Shown here in pieces: positions 34,389 through 43,491 of a DNA stretch of 64,000 bases (positions within the stretch are counted from its first letter, which is position 1; each line of letters opens with the position of its first letter). The notes beneath the pieces are model-generated. The model was not told where the DNA came from and did not search any database. It saw nothing but the letters and a program-made list of their open reading frames with translations. The DNA is from DATFVA01 sp963745945. GTDB taxonomy: Bacteria; Bacteroidota; Ignavibacteria; Ignavibacteriales; Ignavibacteriaceae. The translations under genes and the position numbers were made by a program. Where the stretch lies: the NCBI GenBank assembly GCA_963745945.1, contig CAVUZG010000004.1, forward strand, positions 930,001-994,000. Direction: 5' to 3'.

Positions 34389-35210
34389 ATGACAATCGAT
34401 AGTGCTATTAAGTTAAACAATAATATTGAAATTCCAAGACTCGGATTGGGTGTTTATTTATGCAAAGCTGGTAAGGAAACATTTAATGCTGTTACGTGGG
34501 CTCTTGGAAACGGCTACAGACATATAGATACAGCAAGAGCATACAAAAATGAAGGTGATGTGGGCAAAGCTGTTAAAGAAAGTGGGATAAAAAGAGAAGA
34601 TATTTTTATAACGACAAAACTCTGGAATCAGGATCAGGGTTACGAAAATGCACTTAAGGCTTTCGATGCAAGTATGGATGATCTGGGTTTAGATTATGTT
34701 GATTTATACCTGATTCACTGGCCGATTGAAGGAAAAAGAAGGGAATCATGGAGAGCTCTCGAAAAAATTTACATTGACGGGCGAGCTAAATCCATCGGTG
34801 TTAGTAATTATACAATTAAACTTCTAAAAGAAATGGATAACTACACGGAAATTAAACCTGTTATTAACCAGGTGGAATTTCATCCTTTCCTTTTCCAGGA
34901 GGATTTACTTGAATACTGCAGGATTAAAAATGTTCAGCTTGAGGCCTATTCCCCGCTGGTACGTGCAGAAAAATTTGATGATCCATATGTCAAAATCTTA
35001 GCAGAAAAATATTCAAAATCCCCGGCACAGCTAATGATAAGATGGTCTTTGCAGCATGACTTGGTTGTTATACCGAAGTCTGCTCATAAAGAGAGAATAA
35101 AAGAAAATTCTGAAGTTTTTGATTTTGAGATTTCCGCAGAGGATATGGAAAAGATGGATTCACTTAACCAGGATTATAGAATAGCCTGGGATCCTACAAA
35201 TGTTGAATAA
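34389..35210 (+). CDS. Aldo/keto reductase (second copy)
   Basis: The 273-residue protein resembles the one at 16547-17374 throughout: GLGVYLCKAGKETFN, YRHIDTARAY with the catalytic Asp and Tyr, FITTKLWNQDQGYENALKAF with the Lys, LIHWPIEGKRRESW with the His, and VVIPKSAHKERIKENSEVF near the end. Ribosome site AAAAAAGGAAAAAG precedes the ATG. It reduces carbonyl compounds with NADPH in the cytoplasm; the substrate is unknown. Confidence 0.94.
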   Translation: MTIDSAIKLNNNIEIPRLGLGVYLCKAGKETFNAVTWALGNGYRHIDTARAYKNEGDVGKAVKESGIKREDIFITTKLWNQDQGYENALKAFDASMDDLGLDYVDLYLIHWPIEGKRRESWRALEKIYIDGRAKSIGVSNYTIKLLKEMDNYTEIKPVINQVEFHPFLFQEDLLEYCRIKNVQLEAYSPLVRAEKFDDPYVKILAEKYSKSPAQLMIRWSLQHDLVVIPKSAHKERIKENSEVFDFEISAEDMEKMDSLNQDYRIAWDPTNVE

Positions 35211-35235
35211 AACTTTCACACTCTGATTTAATTTT

Positions 35236-35254
35236 CCCCTGAACTTATCAGGGG
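35236..35254. terminator. Bidirectional terminator between convergent genes
   Basis: CCCCTGA (35236-35242) pairs with TCAGGGG (35248-35254) around a 5-nt loop, flanked by T-rich and A-rich runs. It lies between the aldo/keto reductase stop (35210) and the TonB receptor stop (35283), both of which run into it. Confidence 0.7.
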
Positions 35255-35282
35255 AGAATTAATGTTTCTTATATCTACAAAC

Positions 35283-37550
35283 TTATTTCAGATGAAAAGG
35301 CACATCGACTGACAACGTGATATTCCTTCCTATATCGTGCACTCCAATAGGTTTTAAGATACTAAGGTGACTAATATAATATTCATTAAATAAGTTTGTC
35401 CCTACAATTGAAAAAATAACCGGGGTTTCCCAAACATCAAATGTAGATTGAATTCCTGCATTGAAAAGTGTGTAAGCAGCAGAAGCAAGTTCTTCAGAAG
35501 CAGTTTTGGTTTGTTTCAAATAATGATCTACAGAAACGAAAAATGAAAAATCGTAAAACTTATACCAATCAGGGATATTAAATTTTACTTTACCCATAAT
35601 TTTATCAGCAGGCATAAAAGGAAGATAAGTACCATCTTCTCTTTTGCCAATAACGGTGGAATATGAAGCTGAAAGATCAACAACATCTGCAGGTTTATAA
35701 TCCAGACTTACTTCTCCACCCTGCAATAGAGAATTATCCTGCAGATATCTGTATATTCTGTCGCTGCTGTGATATTCCTCTGTTGGATTCAGGAAGATAA
35801 AATTATTTACTTTATTATAGAAATAATTAAAGTCCGCATTAAAATTCTCAACCTGGAAAACTATTCCTGCATCAACCTGGTAATTATGTTCACTCTTTAA
35901 TGATGAACTGCCAATTTCATACCGTGTTGTTCCTTCGTGCACACCGTTTGATGAAAGTTCTGCAAGATTGGGAGCACGGTATCCTGTAGCAAAATTCAGC
36001 TTACCGATGAAATTATCTGTAAATGAATATGACGCTCCCACTGCACCGTTCAAAACAGAATATTCGTTATCAATTGCAGGCATCTCTGCAGAAAACTCTG
36101 TTGCATTCATCATTTCAGTTTTCACACTTTTAAAATCATACCTCAATCCCGTTTCAACATTAAGATTATCAAAGTTTTCTTTGAGATAAGTAAATGCAGA
36201 GTATTCATTCATATCGGCATTCGGTATCAATATTCTTCCGCCGTCATTTTCGTTGTTCTGAATATTCCCTTGTACTCCGACTGTCCATTCAAGATTTTCA
36301 TTTAATTGATGAATCCACTCTAGATTAGAAGTAAATGTATTTAAAATTATATCAAGTTCTCCTTCATCACCCAGGGTTGCACCCGGATCATCAGCACCTT
36401 CAACTTCCATCCTATGGTTATTTTGAAATCCCAGGTCAAGTTTAATTTTGGAATCTCCGGCAAAGAAAGTATTTCTTAATGAAATGATGTGATAATCTAT
36501 TGTATGATGTGGCCCTTCAAATTCACGTTCAAAGTGATCTTCGTTTAAATCTTTAGGATTTGTGAGAGCAGCTTCTTCAACCACACCATATACATTATGC
36601 GCAAAAATATAATTTAAGTTAGAAAATCCCCAGTCGTAAAAATATCCAATCATTCCATTAGCGTTCAAAGTTAAAAATCTTGTATTAGGAATCTTTACAT
36701 CTTTGCCATCAAGATAATCTGCCTGCGACTGACCTCCGACATGAATCTGCCAGTTTATCTTTTTTGTTGCTCCTTTAAATCCCAATGCAGAATATGCACC
36801 AAGAGTGTTAGTAAAGACTTTGAGATTGTAGTTTCCCAGAATTCTTCCAACCGGCGCACTATTTTCAGGAAGAAGATTAATAACACCGCCGATTGATTCA
36901 GCTCCATACAAAAGAGCAGCCGGACCTTCAATAACTTCAATTTGCCCGATACCAACTGCATCAAGCCCAAAACCATGTTCTTCCTGCCACTGCTGATTAT
37001 CGAATCGTACGCCGTTAAGCACAGTTGCAATCCTGTATCCATATAATCCCCTTACAACAGGCTTAGAAATTGCAAGTCCGTTTGATAATTTACTTATTCC
37101 TGGCAGCGACGCCAGGGTTTGGGTAAGTGTTACCATTCCATTATATCTTAAATCTTTTGCCGAAGCAATTTCAACTTTGTATGGTACTTTCTCCTTATTT
37201 ATTACGGAGTTACCAAGAACAACAACCTCACCTATTTCAAGTTTGGTGGGTTCTAAAGAAACATTCAATTCATTGTTTGTTTCTTTAATCAAGATGTTCT
37301 CCACCTTTGTCTTATACCCCACATAACTAAATTGTACATTAAAATTACCTGCTGGTAAATTTGCAAAAGAATAATTTCCGTTTTTATCAGAAATTACACC
37401 TCTCTGTAGTTCACGGATAAATACATCTACGGAGGACAGTGGTTCACCCGTTTTTGCGGCTGTAACTTTTCCACTGAGATTGTATTGGGCATTTGCGGTC
37501 AGGATAAACACAAAGAATATTAATATTATTTTTATAAAAAGTGATTTCAT
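35283..37550 (-). CDS. TonB-dependent outer-membrane receptor, possibly for metals
   Basis: The 755-residue protein has a signal peptide (1-21), a carboxypeptidase-regulatory-like domain (about 22-108: NLSGKVTAAKTGEPLSSVDVFI ... FANLPAG), a plug domain (LTQTLASLPGISKLSNG, ... IEVIEGPAALLYGAESIGGVINLL) and a 22-strand barrel ending in the aromatic pattern FNEYYISHLSIL ... SVDVPFHLK. In the plug-proximal barrel, NNHRMEVEGADDPGATLGDEGELD resembles loops of metal-transport receptors in the FCB group, so zinc or copper uptake is a possible role; this is inference. A membrane-anchored partner is encoded just upstream. Confidence 0.9.
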   Translation of the reverse strand: MKSLFIKIILIFFVFILTANAQYNLSGKVTAAKTGEPLSSVDVFIRELQRGVISDKNGNYSFANLPAGNFNVQFSYVGYKTKVENILIKETNNELNVSLEPTKLEIGEVVVLGNSVINKEKVPYKVEIASAKDLRYNGMVTLTQTLASLPGISKLSNGLAISKPVVRGLYGYRIATVLNGVRFDNQQWQEEHGFGLDAVGIGQIEVIEGPAALLYGAESIGGVINLLPENSAPVGRILGNYNLKVFTNTLGAYSALGFKGATKKINWQIHVGGQSQADYLDGKDVKIPNTRFLTLNANGMIGYFYDWGFSNLNYIFAHNVYGVVEEAALTNPKDLNEDHFEREFEGPHHTIDYHIISLRNTFFAGDSKIKLDLGFQNNHRMEVEGADDPGATLGDEGELDIILNTFTSNLEWIHQLNENLEWTVGVQGNIQNNENDGGRILIPNADMNEYSAFTYLKENFDNLNVETGLRYDFKSVKTEMMNATEFSAEMPAIDNEYSVLNGAVGASYSFTDNFIGKLNFATGYRAPNLAELSSNGVHEGTTRYEIGSSSLKSEHNYQVDAGIVFQVENFNADFNYFYNKVNNFIFLNPTEEYHSSDRIYRYLQDNSLLQGGEVSLDYKPADVVDLSASYSTVIGKREDGTYLPFMPADKIMGKVKFNIPDWYKFYDFSFFVSVDHYLKQTKTASEELASAAYTLFNAGIQSTFDVWETPVIFSIVGTNLFNEYYISHLSILKPIGVHDIGRNITLSVDVPFHLK

Positions 37551-37655
37551 AGATCATAGCCTTAAATTTTTTAAATAATTAAATGTACAAAGATCCGTTA
37601 ATGCCGGAGGATTAACGTTCTCTGAATAATTGTTTAATTTTTATATGGTTGTGAT

Positions 37656-38177
37656 TTATGCTTGGGGAGGCGGAGAAATCTTTTTAGCTATTACTTCCGG
37701 AATACGTAAATAATTTATATATCCAAATTGAGATGCTGTATAATTTACTTTTAAAGAATTATCACTAATCCCGAGGTAATTCTTTAACAGATTTTTTAAT
37801 ATCGAAATTGAAAGATTATCAGGAATTGATACAGGGTTGCCATTAATTTCATTTAAAGACAGGAAAACAGTCTGAATTTTTGTTTCTTTTTTATCGGGCA
37901 AACAATAAATAATAGTGTCATCAACCGTCTGTTTTTTATAAACTATGTCATACATCTCATGTTCAAACCTGATTTCACGCGAATTAATAAATTCCGGCTG
38001 ATCCTTCTGAAGACTGAAAACCACAATTCTTCCGGAAGTTATAGATTCGGGATGTTCATCTATTATCTCAAGACTTTCTGTTTTTGATTCCTGGATTAAA
38101 TTAATAAGAATAAGATTAAACCCGAAAGTATTCAGAATAATTAAAAAGCATAAAACAAATGATATTAGTTTTTTCAT
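37656..38177 (-). CDS. Membrane-anchored protein of unknown function upstream of TonB receptor
   Basis: No family is recognised. The 173-residue protein begins with a hydrophobic segment (residues 3-26, KLISFVLCFLIILNTFGFNLI), so it is either secreted or anchored. The rest is a mix of strand and helix (ITSGRIVVFSLQKDQPEFIN, HEMYDIVYKKQTVDDTIIYC) and ends with a Pro-rich tail, ISPPPQA. It precedes the receptor gene by 105 bp and may help uptake. A similar-sounding Pro-tailed protein often accompanies such receptors in the FCB group, but I cannot confirm a homologue. Confidence 0.65.
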   Translation of the reverse strand: MKKLISFVLCFLIILNTFGFNLILINLIQESKTESLEIIDEHPESITSGRIVVFSLQKDQPEFINSREIRFEHEMYDIVYKKQTVDDTIIYCLPDKKETKIQTVFLSLNEINGNPVSIPDNLSISILKNLLKNYLGISDNSLKVNYTASQFGYINYLRIPEVIAKKISPPPQA

Positions 38178-38243
38178 CCAGGATTAATATTAGGAAAAAA
38201 GAATTCTTATCAAAATCATTTTTTGTCAATTAGCAATTGTTTT

Positions 38244-39320
38244 TCAATTTTGAATTTCTTTTTTAAGAAATTCCCCCGTAATACTTTTCTTATTCTTAAT
38301 TATCTGCTCCGGAGTTCCCTCGGCAATTATCCTTCCGCCAAACTCACCGCCACCGGGACCAAGGTCAATTATCCAGTCTGCTGTTTTTATAACATCAAGA
38401 TTATGTTCTACAACAATTACTGTATTCCCTTTGTCCACCAGTTTATTCAATACTTTGAGCAGAATATTAACATCTTCAAAGTGCAGTCCGGTTGTAGGTT
38501 CGTCAAGAATATAAAGTGTTTTTCCTGTAGAAACTTTACTTAATTCTGTTGCCAGTTTAACCCGTTGAGCTTCACCACCTGATAAAGTTGTAGCCTGCTG
38601 CCCGAGAGTAATATATCCTAACCCCACATCATGTATTGCTTTGAGCTTTCTTTTTATACGTGGAAGATCAGTGAAAAATTCAAGGGCTTCATCAACAGTC
38701 ATTTCAAGTACATCAGCAATTGATTTGGTTTTATAAAGCACTTCAAGAGTTTCCCTGTTGTATCGTTTACCGTGACAAACATCGCATTCTACATAAACAT
38801 CAGGGAGAAAATTCATTTCAATTTTTTTTAGTCCGTCACCGCTGCATTCCTCGCATCTTCCCCCGGTTACATTAAAACTGAACCTGCCGGTTGCATAACC
38901 ACGCATCTTGGATTCCGGGAGTTGGGAGAACAGGTCCCTGATAAAGGTAAACAAGCCGGTATATGTTGCAGGATTTGAACGAGGAGTTCTGCCAATAGGA
39001 GATTGATCTATTTCTATAATTTTGTCTATGTTTTCCAGACCTTCAACTGATTTATAAGGCAGCGGAACTGATTTAGACTTATAAATTCTTCTCATCAGAA
39101 TTTTTACCAGGGTCTCGTTTACAAGTGAAGATTTACCCGAACCGCTAACCCCTGTGACTAGAGTAAAAGTACCCAGTGGAATTTTAAGATCAATATTTTT
39201 GAGATTGTATCCGGCTGCTCCTTTCAATTCAATAAATTTACCGTTTCCTTCTCTCCTGTTTTCAGGAATATGTATTTGTTTCCTGTTTTTTAAATACGAG
39301 AGAGTTAATGAATCAATTCC
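38244..39320 (-). CDS. uvrA: UvrA C-terminal half (frameshifted)
   Basis: This frame continues uvrA after a one-base shift at about 39321. It opens with GIDSLTLSYLKNRKQ, then EGNGKFIELKGAAGYNLKNIDL, the second ABC domain's Walker A VSGSGKSSLVNETL, the zinc-binding segment GGRCEECSGDGLKKIEMNF ... VYVECDVCHGKRYN, the signature ATTLSGGEAQRVKLATEL, and Walker B TLYILDEPTTGLHFEDV. The first in-frame ATG is at 39227, but the true protein continues from the upstream part. Together with 39313-41076 it makes a UvrA of about 945 residues, the normal length. UvrA starts nucleotide excision repair. Confidence 0.9.
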   Translation of the reverse strand, partial: GIDSLTLSYLKNRKQIHIPENRREGNGKFIELKGAAGYNLKNIDLKIPLGTFTLVTGVSGSGKSSLVNETLVKILMRRIYKSKSVPLPYKSVEGLENIDKIIEIDQSPIGRTPRSNPATYTGLFTFIRDLFSQLPESKMRGYATGRFSFNVTGGRCEECSGDGLKKIEMNFLPDVYVECDVCHGKRYNRETLEVLYKTKSIADVLEMTVDEALEFFTDLPRIKRKLKAIHDVGLGYITLGQQATTLSGGEAQRVKLATELSKVSTGKTLYILDEPTTGLHFEDVNILLKVLNKLVDKGNTVIVVEHNLDVIKTADWIIDLGPGGGEFGGRIIAEGTPEQIIKNKKSITGEFLKKEIQN

Positions 39321-41076
39321 ATTTATTAGAATTCAATAATTTTTTAGTTTCTCCCGCCAAACATAAAGTTCCTCCATGTTCACCCGCTCCGGGACCCAAA
39401 TCTATCATATAGTCAGAACTTTCAATTGTCTCCCTGTCGTGTTCAACAACAATAACTGTATTACCAAGATCACGCAGATTTTTAAGTGATTTTATGAGCT
39501 TTATATTATCGCTTTGATGAAGCCCGATACTCGGTTCATCCAGGACATACAGAACGCCTGCAAGTTGTGATCCGATCTGTGTTGCTAATCTGATCCTTTG
39601 AGATTCCCCACCCGATAGAGTTCTTGCTGAACGATCGAGGGTTAAATAATCCAATCCAACGTTTAATAAAAAATTTAGCCTGGTTTTAATTTCTTTTAAA
39701 ATCGGTTTTGCTATTAAAGCTTCTCTTCCCTTAAGATTAACTTTTTTAAAAAATTCTTCGGCTCTTTTTATAGAAAGTGAAGTGACCTCACTTATATTTC
39801 TTTTTTCAAATTTAACCGCGAGCGATTCCTGTTTTAATCTTCCCCCGCCGCAGGTAGGGCATTTAACAGTGTTCATATAAGATTCAACCCACTCACGGAT
39901 ATTGTTGGAACTTGTTGTATTGTAATAGTTCTTCAGATAATTAATCAGTCCGGAAAACTTGTGATGATATGTAACTGGTTTACCTCCCCCGTATGAATAA
40001 GAAAATGCTATTTTTTCTTTACTGCCGTTAAGCAGTATATCCTTCTGTTCCTCAGTTAAATCAATAAGCCTGGTATCAAAATTAAAATTAAATTTTTCTG
40101 CAACCGCAGTTAACTGATTAAAAAACCAGATTGATCTTGGTTTGCCTAATGCGGCAATCCCCTCTTCATTTATCGATTTTTTCCAGTCCGGAATTATAAG
40201 ATTAATATCGAGTTCTTTCTTTTCTCCAAGCCCTTCGCAGTTGGGACAGGAACCATAAGGTGAATTAAAAGAAAATGAATTAGGAGCCAATTCCCTGTAA
40301 CTTATTCCGCAATTTAGACAGGCGAGATGACGGCTGTAAATAAAATCTTTTTGCCCATCGCTAATTGTTAAAATTCCATTTCCATAATTTAAAGCAACTT
40401 CAACAGATTCACTTATCCTGGCTCGCGCATTTTCGGAAGCTGTTAATTTATCAACTAATATCTCAATGTTATGAATTTTATATCTGTCAATCTGAAAACC
40501 TTTCGATATCTCCTTATATTCATTATCCACTCTGACTTTTAAAAACCCGTCCGATAATATTTCCTCAAACAGTTCGCGGTAATGACCTTTTCTTCCGCGG
40601 ACAACAGGAGCAAGTATAGAAATCTTTTTACCCGAAAGAGTGTTGATGATAGACTCAATTATCTGTGCTGAAGTCTGCCGTGTAACGGGTTTTCCGCAAT
40701 TGTAGCAATAAGGAGTACCAAGCTTTGCATATAGAAGCCTGAGATAATCATAAATTTCCGTAACTGTTCCAACAGTTGACCTGGGATTACCTGACGTGGA
40801 TTTCTGTTCGATTGAAATTGCAGGACTTAATCCCTCTATTAAATCAACCTCCGGTTTTTCGAGCATATCAAGAAACTGGCGGGCATAAGCAGAAAGTGAT
40901 TCAATATATCTTCGCTGCCCTTCTGCATAAATAGTATCGAAAGCCAGTGAAGATTTACCTGATCCTGATAAGCCGGTTATTACCGTAAAGGATTCCCGTG
41001 GAATTTCAACGTCGATATCTTTAAGATTGTGTTCTCTTGCACCCTTTATAATTATCGTATCTTTTTCCAAACTCAA
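39313..41076 (-). CDS. uvrA: UvrA N-terminal half (frameshifted)
   Basis: The 587-residue frame carries Walker A TGLSGSGKSSLAFDTIYAEG, the UvrB-interaction region, the first ABC signature TLSGGESQRIRLATQIGSQL and Walker B VLYVLDEPSIGLHQSDN. Zinc-type CxxC pairs are seen (YCYNCGKP, CLNCG, CPNCEGLG, CPTCGGGRL). It ends with ETKKLLNSNKWN and a stop, where UvrA proteins go on with the linker that joins the two ABC halves. UvrA is present once in nearly all bacteria, so a split gene is more likely an error or a recent mutation. Confidence 0.93.
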   Translation of the reverse strand: MSLEKDTIIIKGAREHNLKDIDVEIPRESFTVITGLSGSGKSSLAFDTIYAEGQRRYIESLSAYARQFLDMLEKPEVDLIEGLSPAISIEQKSTSGNPRSTVGTVTEIYDYLRLLYAKLGTPYCYNCGKPVTRQTSAQIIESIINTLSGKKISILAPVVRGRKGHYRELFEEILSDGFLKVRVDNEYKEISKGFQIDRYKIHNIEILVDKLTASENARARISESVEVALNYGNGILTISDGQKDFIYSRHLACLNCGISYRELAPNSFSFNSPYGSCPNCEGLGEKKELDINLIIPDWKKSINEEGIAALGKPRSIWFFNQLTAVAEKFNFNFDTRLIDLTEEQKDILLNGSKEKIAFSYSYGGGKPVTYHHKFSGLINYLKNYYNTTSSNNIREWVESYMNTVKCPTCGGGRLKQESLAVKFEKRNISEVTSLSIKRAEEFFKKVNLKGREALIAKPILKEIKTRLNFLLNVGLDYLTLDRSARTLSGGESQRIRLATQIGSQLAGVLYVLDEPSIGLHQSDNIKLIKSLKNLRDLGNTVIVVEHDRETIESSDYMIDLGPGAGEHGGTLCLAGETKKLLNSNKWN

Positions 41077-41227
41077 AATCCTTAATTAATAAGCTTTATA
41101 TATTATTCATTAGAGCATATAAAATCAATTTAATTAGAAGTGCATTATTAGTCTTTATTCACATTTGGGTTAATAGTTTTGTCCTATTTCTCGTATTTTT
41201 GAAATAATTGGGAAATATATTGTTGCA

Positions 41228-41857
41228 ATGAAACAAGCAGAAATTATTAAAACCTTAAAAGCACCTTGTGAAAGTCTTTATAAAGAAAAAGGTTCAGAAT
41301 TTTTTGCGAGAGCTTTTCCGGTAAAAACTGAATCTGAAGCAGAAGAAATACTGGAAACTTTGCGGAAAAAGTATTACGATGCATCACACCACTGTTATGC
41401 TTTCAGACTGAAGAATGGAGTATTCCGATATTCAGATGCAGGTGAGCCTTCAGGAAGTGCGGGAATCAGAATTATTAATGCAATTGACCATTTTAAATTA
41501 TTGGATATACTTGTAGTGGTAACAAGATATTTTGGAGGCACAAAACTTGGGATAGGTCCGTTGGGTAAGGCTTATTATTTTAGTTCAGAACAGTTACTTG
41601 GTAAATGTGCTTATCAGGAAGAAAAACCGTTTCGTAAAATAACTATTATTACAGATTTCACTTTTATAAGTCTTGTCCACAGAGTTGTAACGAACTATTC
41701 TGCTATAATTGAAAACACTCTATATGGTGATGACGTTAAATTTATATGTTTAATTCCTGAAGACAATATTAACAGAATGGAGAAAGAACTGGTTGATTCA
41801 AGCAGTGGCAAAATTATTGTTAATTTTGAGCCAGGATATATTTATCACACAATTTAA
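41228..41857 (+). CDS. yigZ: YigZ/IMPACT family protein
   Basis: The 209-residue protein has the family core KGSEFFARAFPVKTESEAEEIL, YDASHHCYAFRL, SDAGEPSGSAGIRI and VTRYFGGTKLGIGPLGKAY, in order. The C-terminal part (about 140-205) is the smaller ferredoxin-like domain of YigZ. The family is thought to act in RNA or ribosome-related functions, but its role is not clear. It is followed 67 bp later by a MarR-type gene on the same strand. Confidence 0.93.
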   Translation: MKQAEIIKTLKAPCESLYKEKGSEFFARAFPVKTESEAEEILETLRKKYYDASHHCYAFRLKNGVFRYSDAGEPSGSAGIRIINAIDHFKLLDILVVVTRYFGGTKLGIGPLGKAYYFSSEQLLGKCAYQEEKPFRKITIITDFTFISLVHRVVTNYSAIIENTLYGDDVKFICLIPEDNINRMEKELVDSSSGKIIVNFEPGYIYHTI

Positions 41858-41923
41858 TTTTTTATATTGATTTATAATCCTTTAATATCGATATTTGATA
41901 CATACAAATAATTTATAGGAACA

Positions 41924-42382
41924 ATGATGACCTCTAAAAAGGGTAAAAATGAAAACGCGTCCAAACTTGCCGATCTTACATTTAAACTGTTGGCAAACTG
42001 CCAGGAAAAGGAAGCAAGACTTGCTGAGAAATACGGCTTAACTCAATCTGAATTCAGATGCTTACGGTTGTTTAATAAAGATGATGTTCTGAATAACAAA
42101 CAGATTGCTGAAAGAATGAACCTTAGTCCCAGCAGGTTAACGAGAATAATTGATGGCCTGGTAACAAAGAATTATATTAACAGGCAGATTGAGCCAACCG
42201 ACAGAAGAAATATGAAGGTAGATTTATCAAAAAGAGGGAAAGTCATAGTACAAAAGCTGAATGATTCATATGTGAATATTCATAAGGAAATTCTGGAAGA
42301 TATAGACAAAACACAGCATAAACCGCTTATAAGTGCGATGGAAAATTTGCTGGTAGCTTTACAGCATTGGATTTCCAAGTAG
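41924..42382 (+). CDS. MarR-family transcriptional regulator
   Basis: The 152-residue protein has the winged-helix core of MarR proteins: LTQSEFRCLRLF, NNKQIAERMNLSPSRLTRIIDGLVTKNYI (recognition helix) and wing RQIEPTDRRNMKVDLSKRG. Dimerisation helices lie at both ends. It is cytoplasmic and binds DNA; the target and ligand are unknown. It ends 6 bp before the convergent gene at 42388. Confidence 0.92.
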   Translation: MMTSKKGKNENASKLADLTFKLLANCQEKEARLAEKYGLTQSEFRCLRLFNKDDVLNNKQIAERMNLSPSRLTRIIDGLVTKNYINRQIEPTDRRNMKVDLSKRGKVIVQKLNDSYVNIHKEILEDIDKTQHKPLISAMENLLVALQHWISK

Positions 42383-42387
42383 CTAAT

Positions 42388-42819
42388 TTAGTTTGGTTTT
42401 TTTCGTTTAAGTTGGTTTGAATATTTTTTCAGCCATTCAAGATCATTCATCAACTCTGTCAGATTAAGCATATTGTTTTGCGAAAGTTGCAGATAATTTT
42501 CCCGGAAGTATTTTTTTGTTTGTTCAGCTGAATTCTCTAAGAGCTGTTCAATTATTTCTTTCACTTTTTCAAGATTAGCTGAAATATCATTTTTTATCTG
42601 TTCAATATTTTGAACTTCCGGATTTGCTGATCCCTGTTTTAATACCCGGAACAACCCCTGAACATACTTGGAAGTAAAGCTTAATTCTTCAATTAAATCT
42701 TCCTGTTGATTGGAATAGCCTAATTTGAGCAATGTGTAAAGATCTTCTTTTCTTTTTAATGATTCACCTGAAAATATTTCAATATCTTGAACCAAACTTT
42801 CCGGACTGCTCTCCTTCAT
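42388..42819 (-). CDS. Hypothetical helical protein
   Basis: I do not recognise this 143-residue protein. It is helical throughout, with heptad-like stretches (EQIKNDISANLEKVKEIIEQLLEN; LNLTELMNDLEWLKKYSNQLKRKK), no signal peptide and no membrane helix. The start overlaps the O-methyltransferase stop by 4 bp, so the two are translationally coupled. The role may be connected with that gene or with a protein complex. Confidence 0.72.
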   Translation of the reverse strand: MKESSPESLVQDIEIFSGESLKRKEDLYTLLKLGYSNQQEDLIEELSFTSKYVQGLFRVLKQGSANPEVQNIEQIKNDISANLEKVKEIIEQLLENSAEQTKKYFRENYLQLSQNNMLNLTELMNDLEWLKKYSNQLKRKKPN

Positions 42820-43457
42820 CCCTTTATTCCTAAACCAATCCCGTCACCAACGGGAATGATTGTAGTTTTTAAATTTTTTTGAGATAAAAATGCTTCATTA
42901 AATTCTTTAATGTGTTTAGCAGATTCACGGTATTTTGAAGGTACCTTCTTTACAGCAGCATAGCCGTGCCACAACAGATTATCAACAAAAATTACCCCGT
43001 TTTTCTTTAACAGTATCATTGAATAATCAAACAGTCTTCTGTAATCCTCTTTATCAGCATCAAGAAAAATGAAATCATATTTTTTTTCAAGCCGGGGCAT
43101 AATATTTAATGCATCACCTTCAAGCAATTCTATTTTACCGCCCAAACCGGAGTTATTTATATTATCTTTTGCGATTGCAATATTATCCTCACTTAATTCA
43201 ATTGTTTGAAGAATGGACTTTTTCTTCAGATTTCTTGCGATCCTGATTGATGAATATGCTATTGCAGTCCCAATTTCCAGCACTCTTTTGGGCTCCATCA
43301 TTTTAATTAATATTTCAAGAAAATCCGCAGACTGCCAGGATAAAATAGGCACTTTATGTTCCTCAGCATATTTTTCCATTTCAAGTATTAATGGATCTTC
43401 TTCCTTTTTAAAACTATTTAAATATTTCTGCTGAGATTGGTTTAATATATTACTCAT
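42816..43457 (-). CDS. O-methyltransferase (class I, COMT-like)
   Basis: The 213-residue protein has the family 3 O-methyltransferase pattern: LEIGTAIAYSSIRIAR (motif I), LQTIELSEDNIAIAKDNI with the SAM-ribose acid, GDALNIMPRL, and YDFIFLDADKEDYRRLFDYS with the metal-binding Asp, VFVDNLLWHG as the second metal site. Such enzymes methylate catechol-type or similar hydroxyls using Mg2+. The substrate is not indicated. It sits downstream of the subtilisin gene at 34 bp and overlaps the next gene by 4 bp. Confidence 0.93.
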   Translation of the reverse strand: MSNILNQSQQKYLNSFKKEEDPLILEMEKYAEEHKVPILSWQSADFLEILIKMMEPKRVLEIGTAIAYSSIRIARNLKKKSILQTIELSEDNIAIAKDNINNSGLGGKIELLEGDALNIMPRLEKKYDFIFLDADKEDYRRLFDYSMILLKKNGVIFVDNLLWHGYAAVKKVPSKYRESAKHIKEFNEAFLSQKNLKTTIIPVGDGIGLGIKG

Positions 43458-43491
43458 AGCTACCTTATTTTAATTTAATATACCCGAATAT

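Noticed and set aside
37551..37655. Cobalamin or other riboswitch upstream of the TonB receptor
   Set aside because: The spacer is about 100 bp and AT-rich, with no conserved B12-box or other recognised aptamer element.
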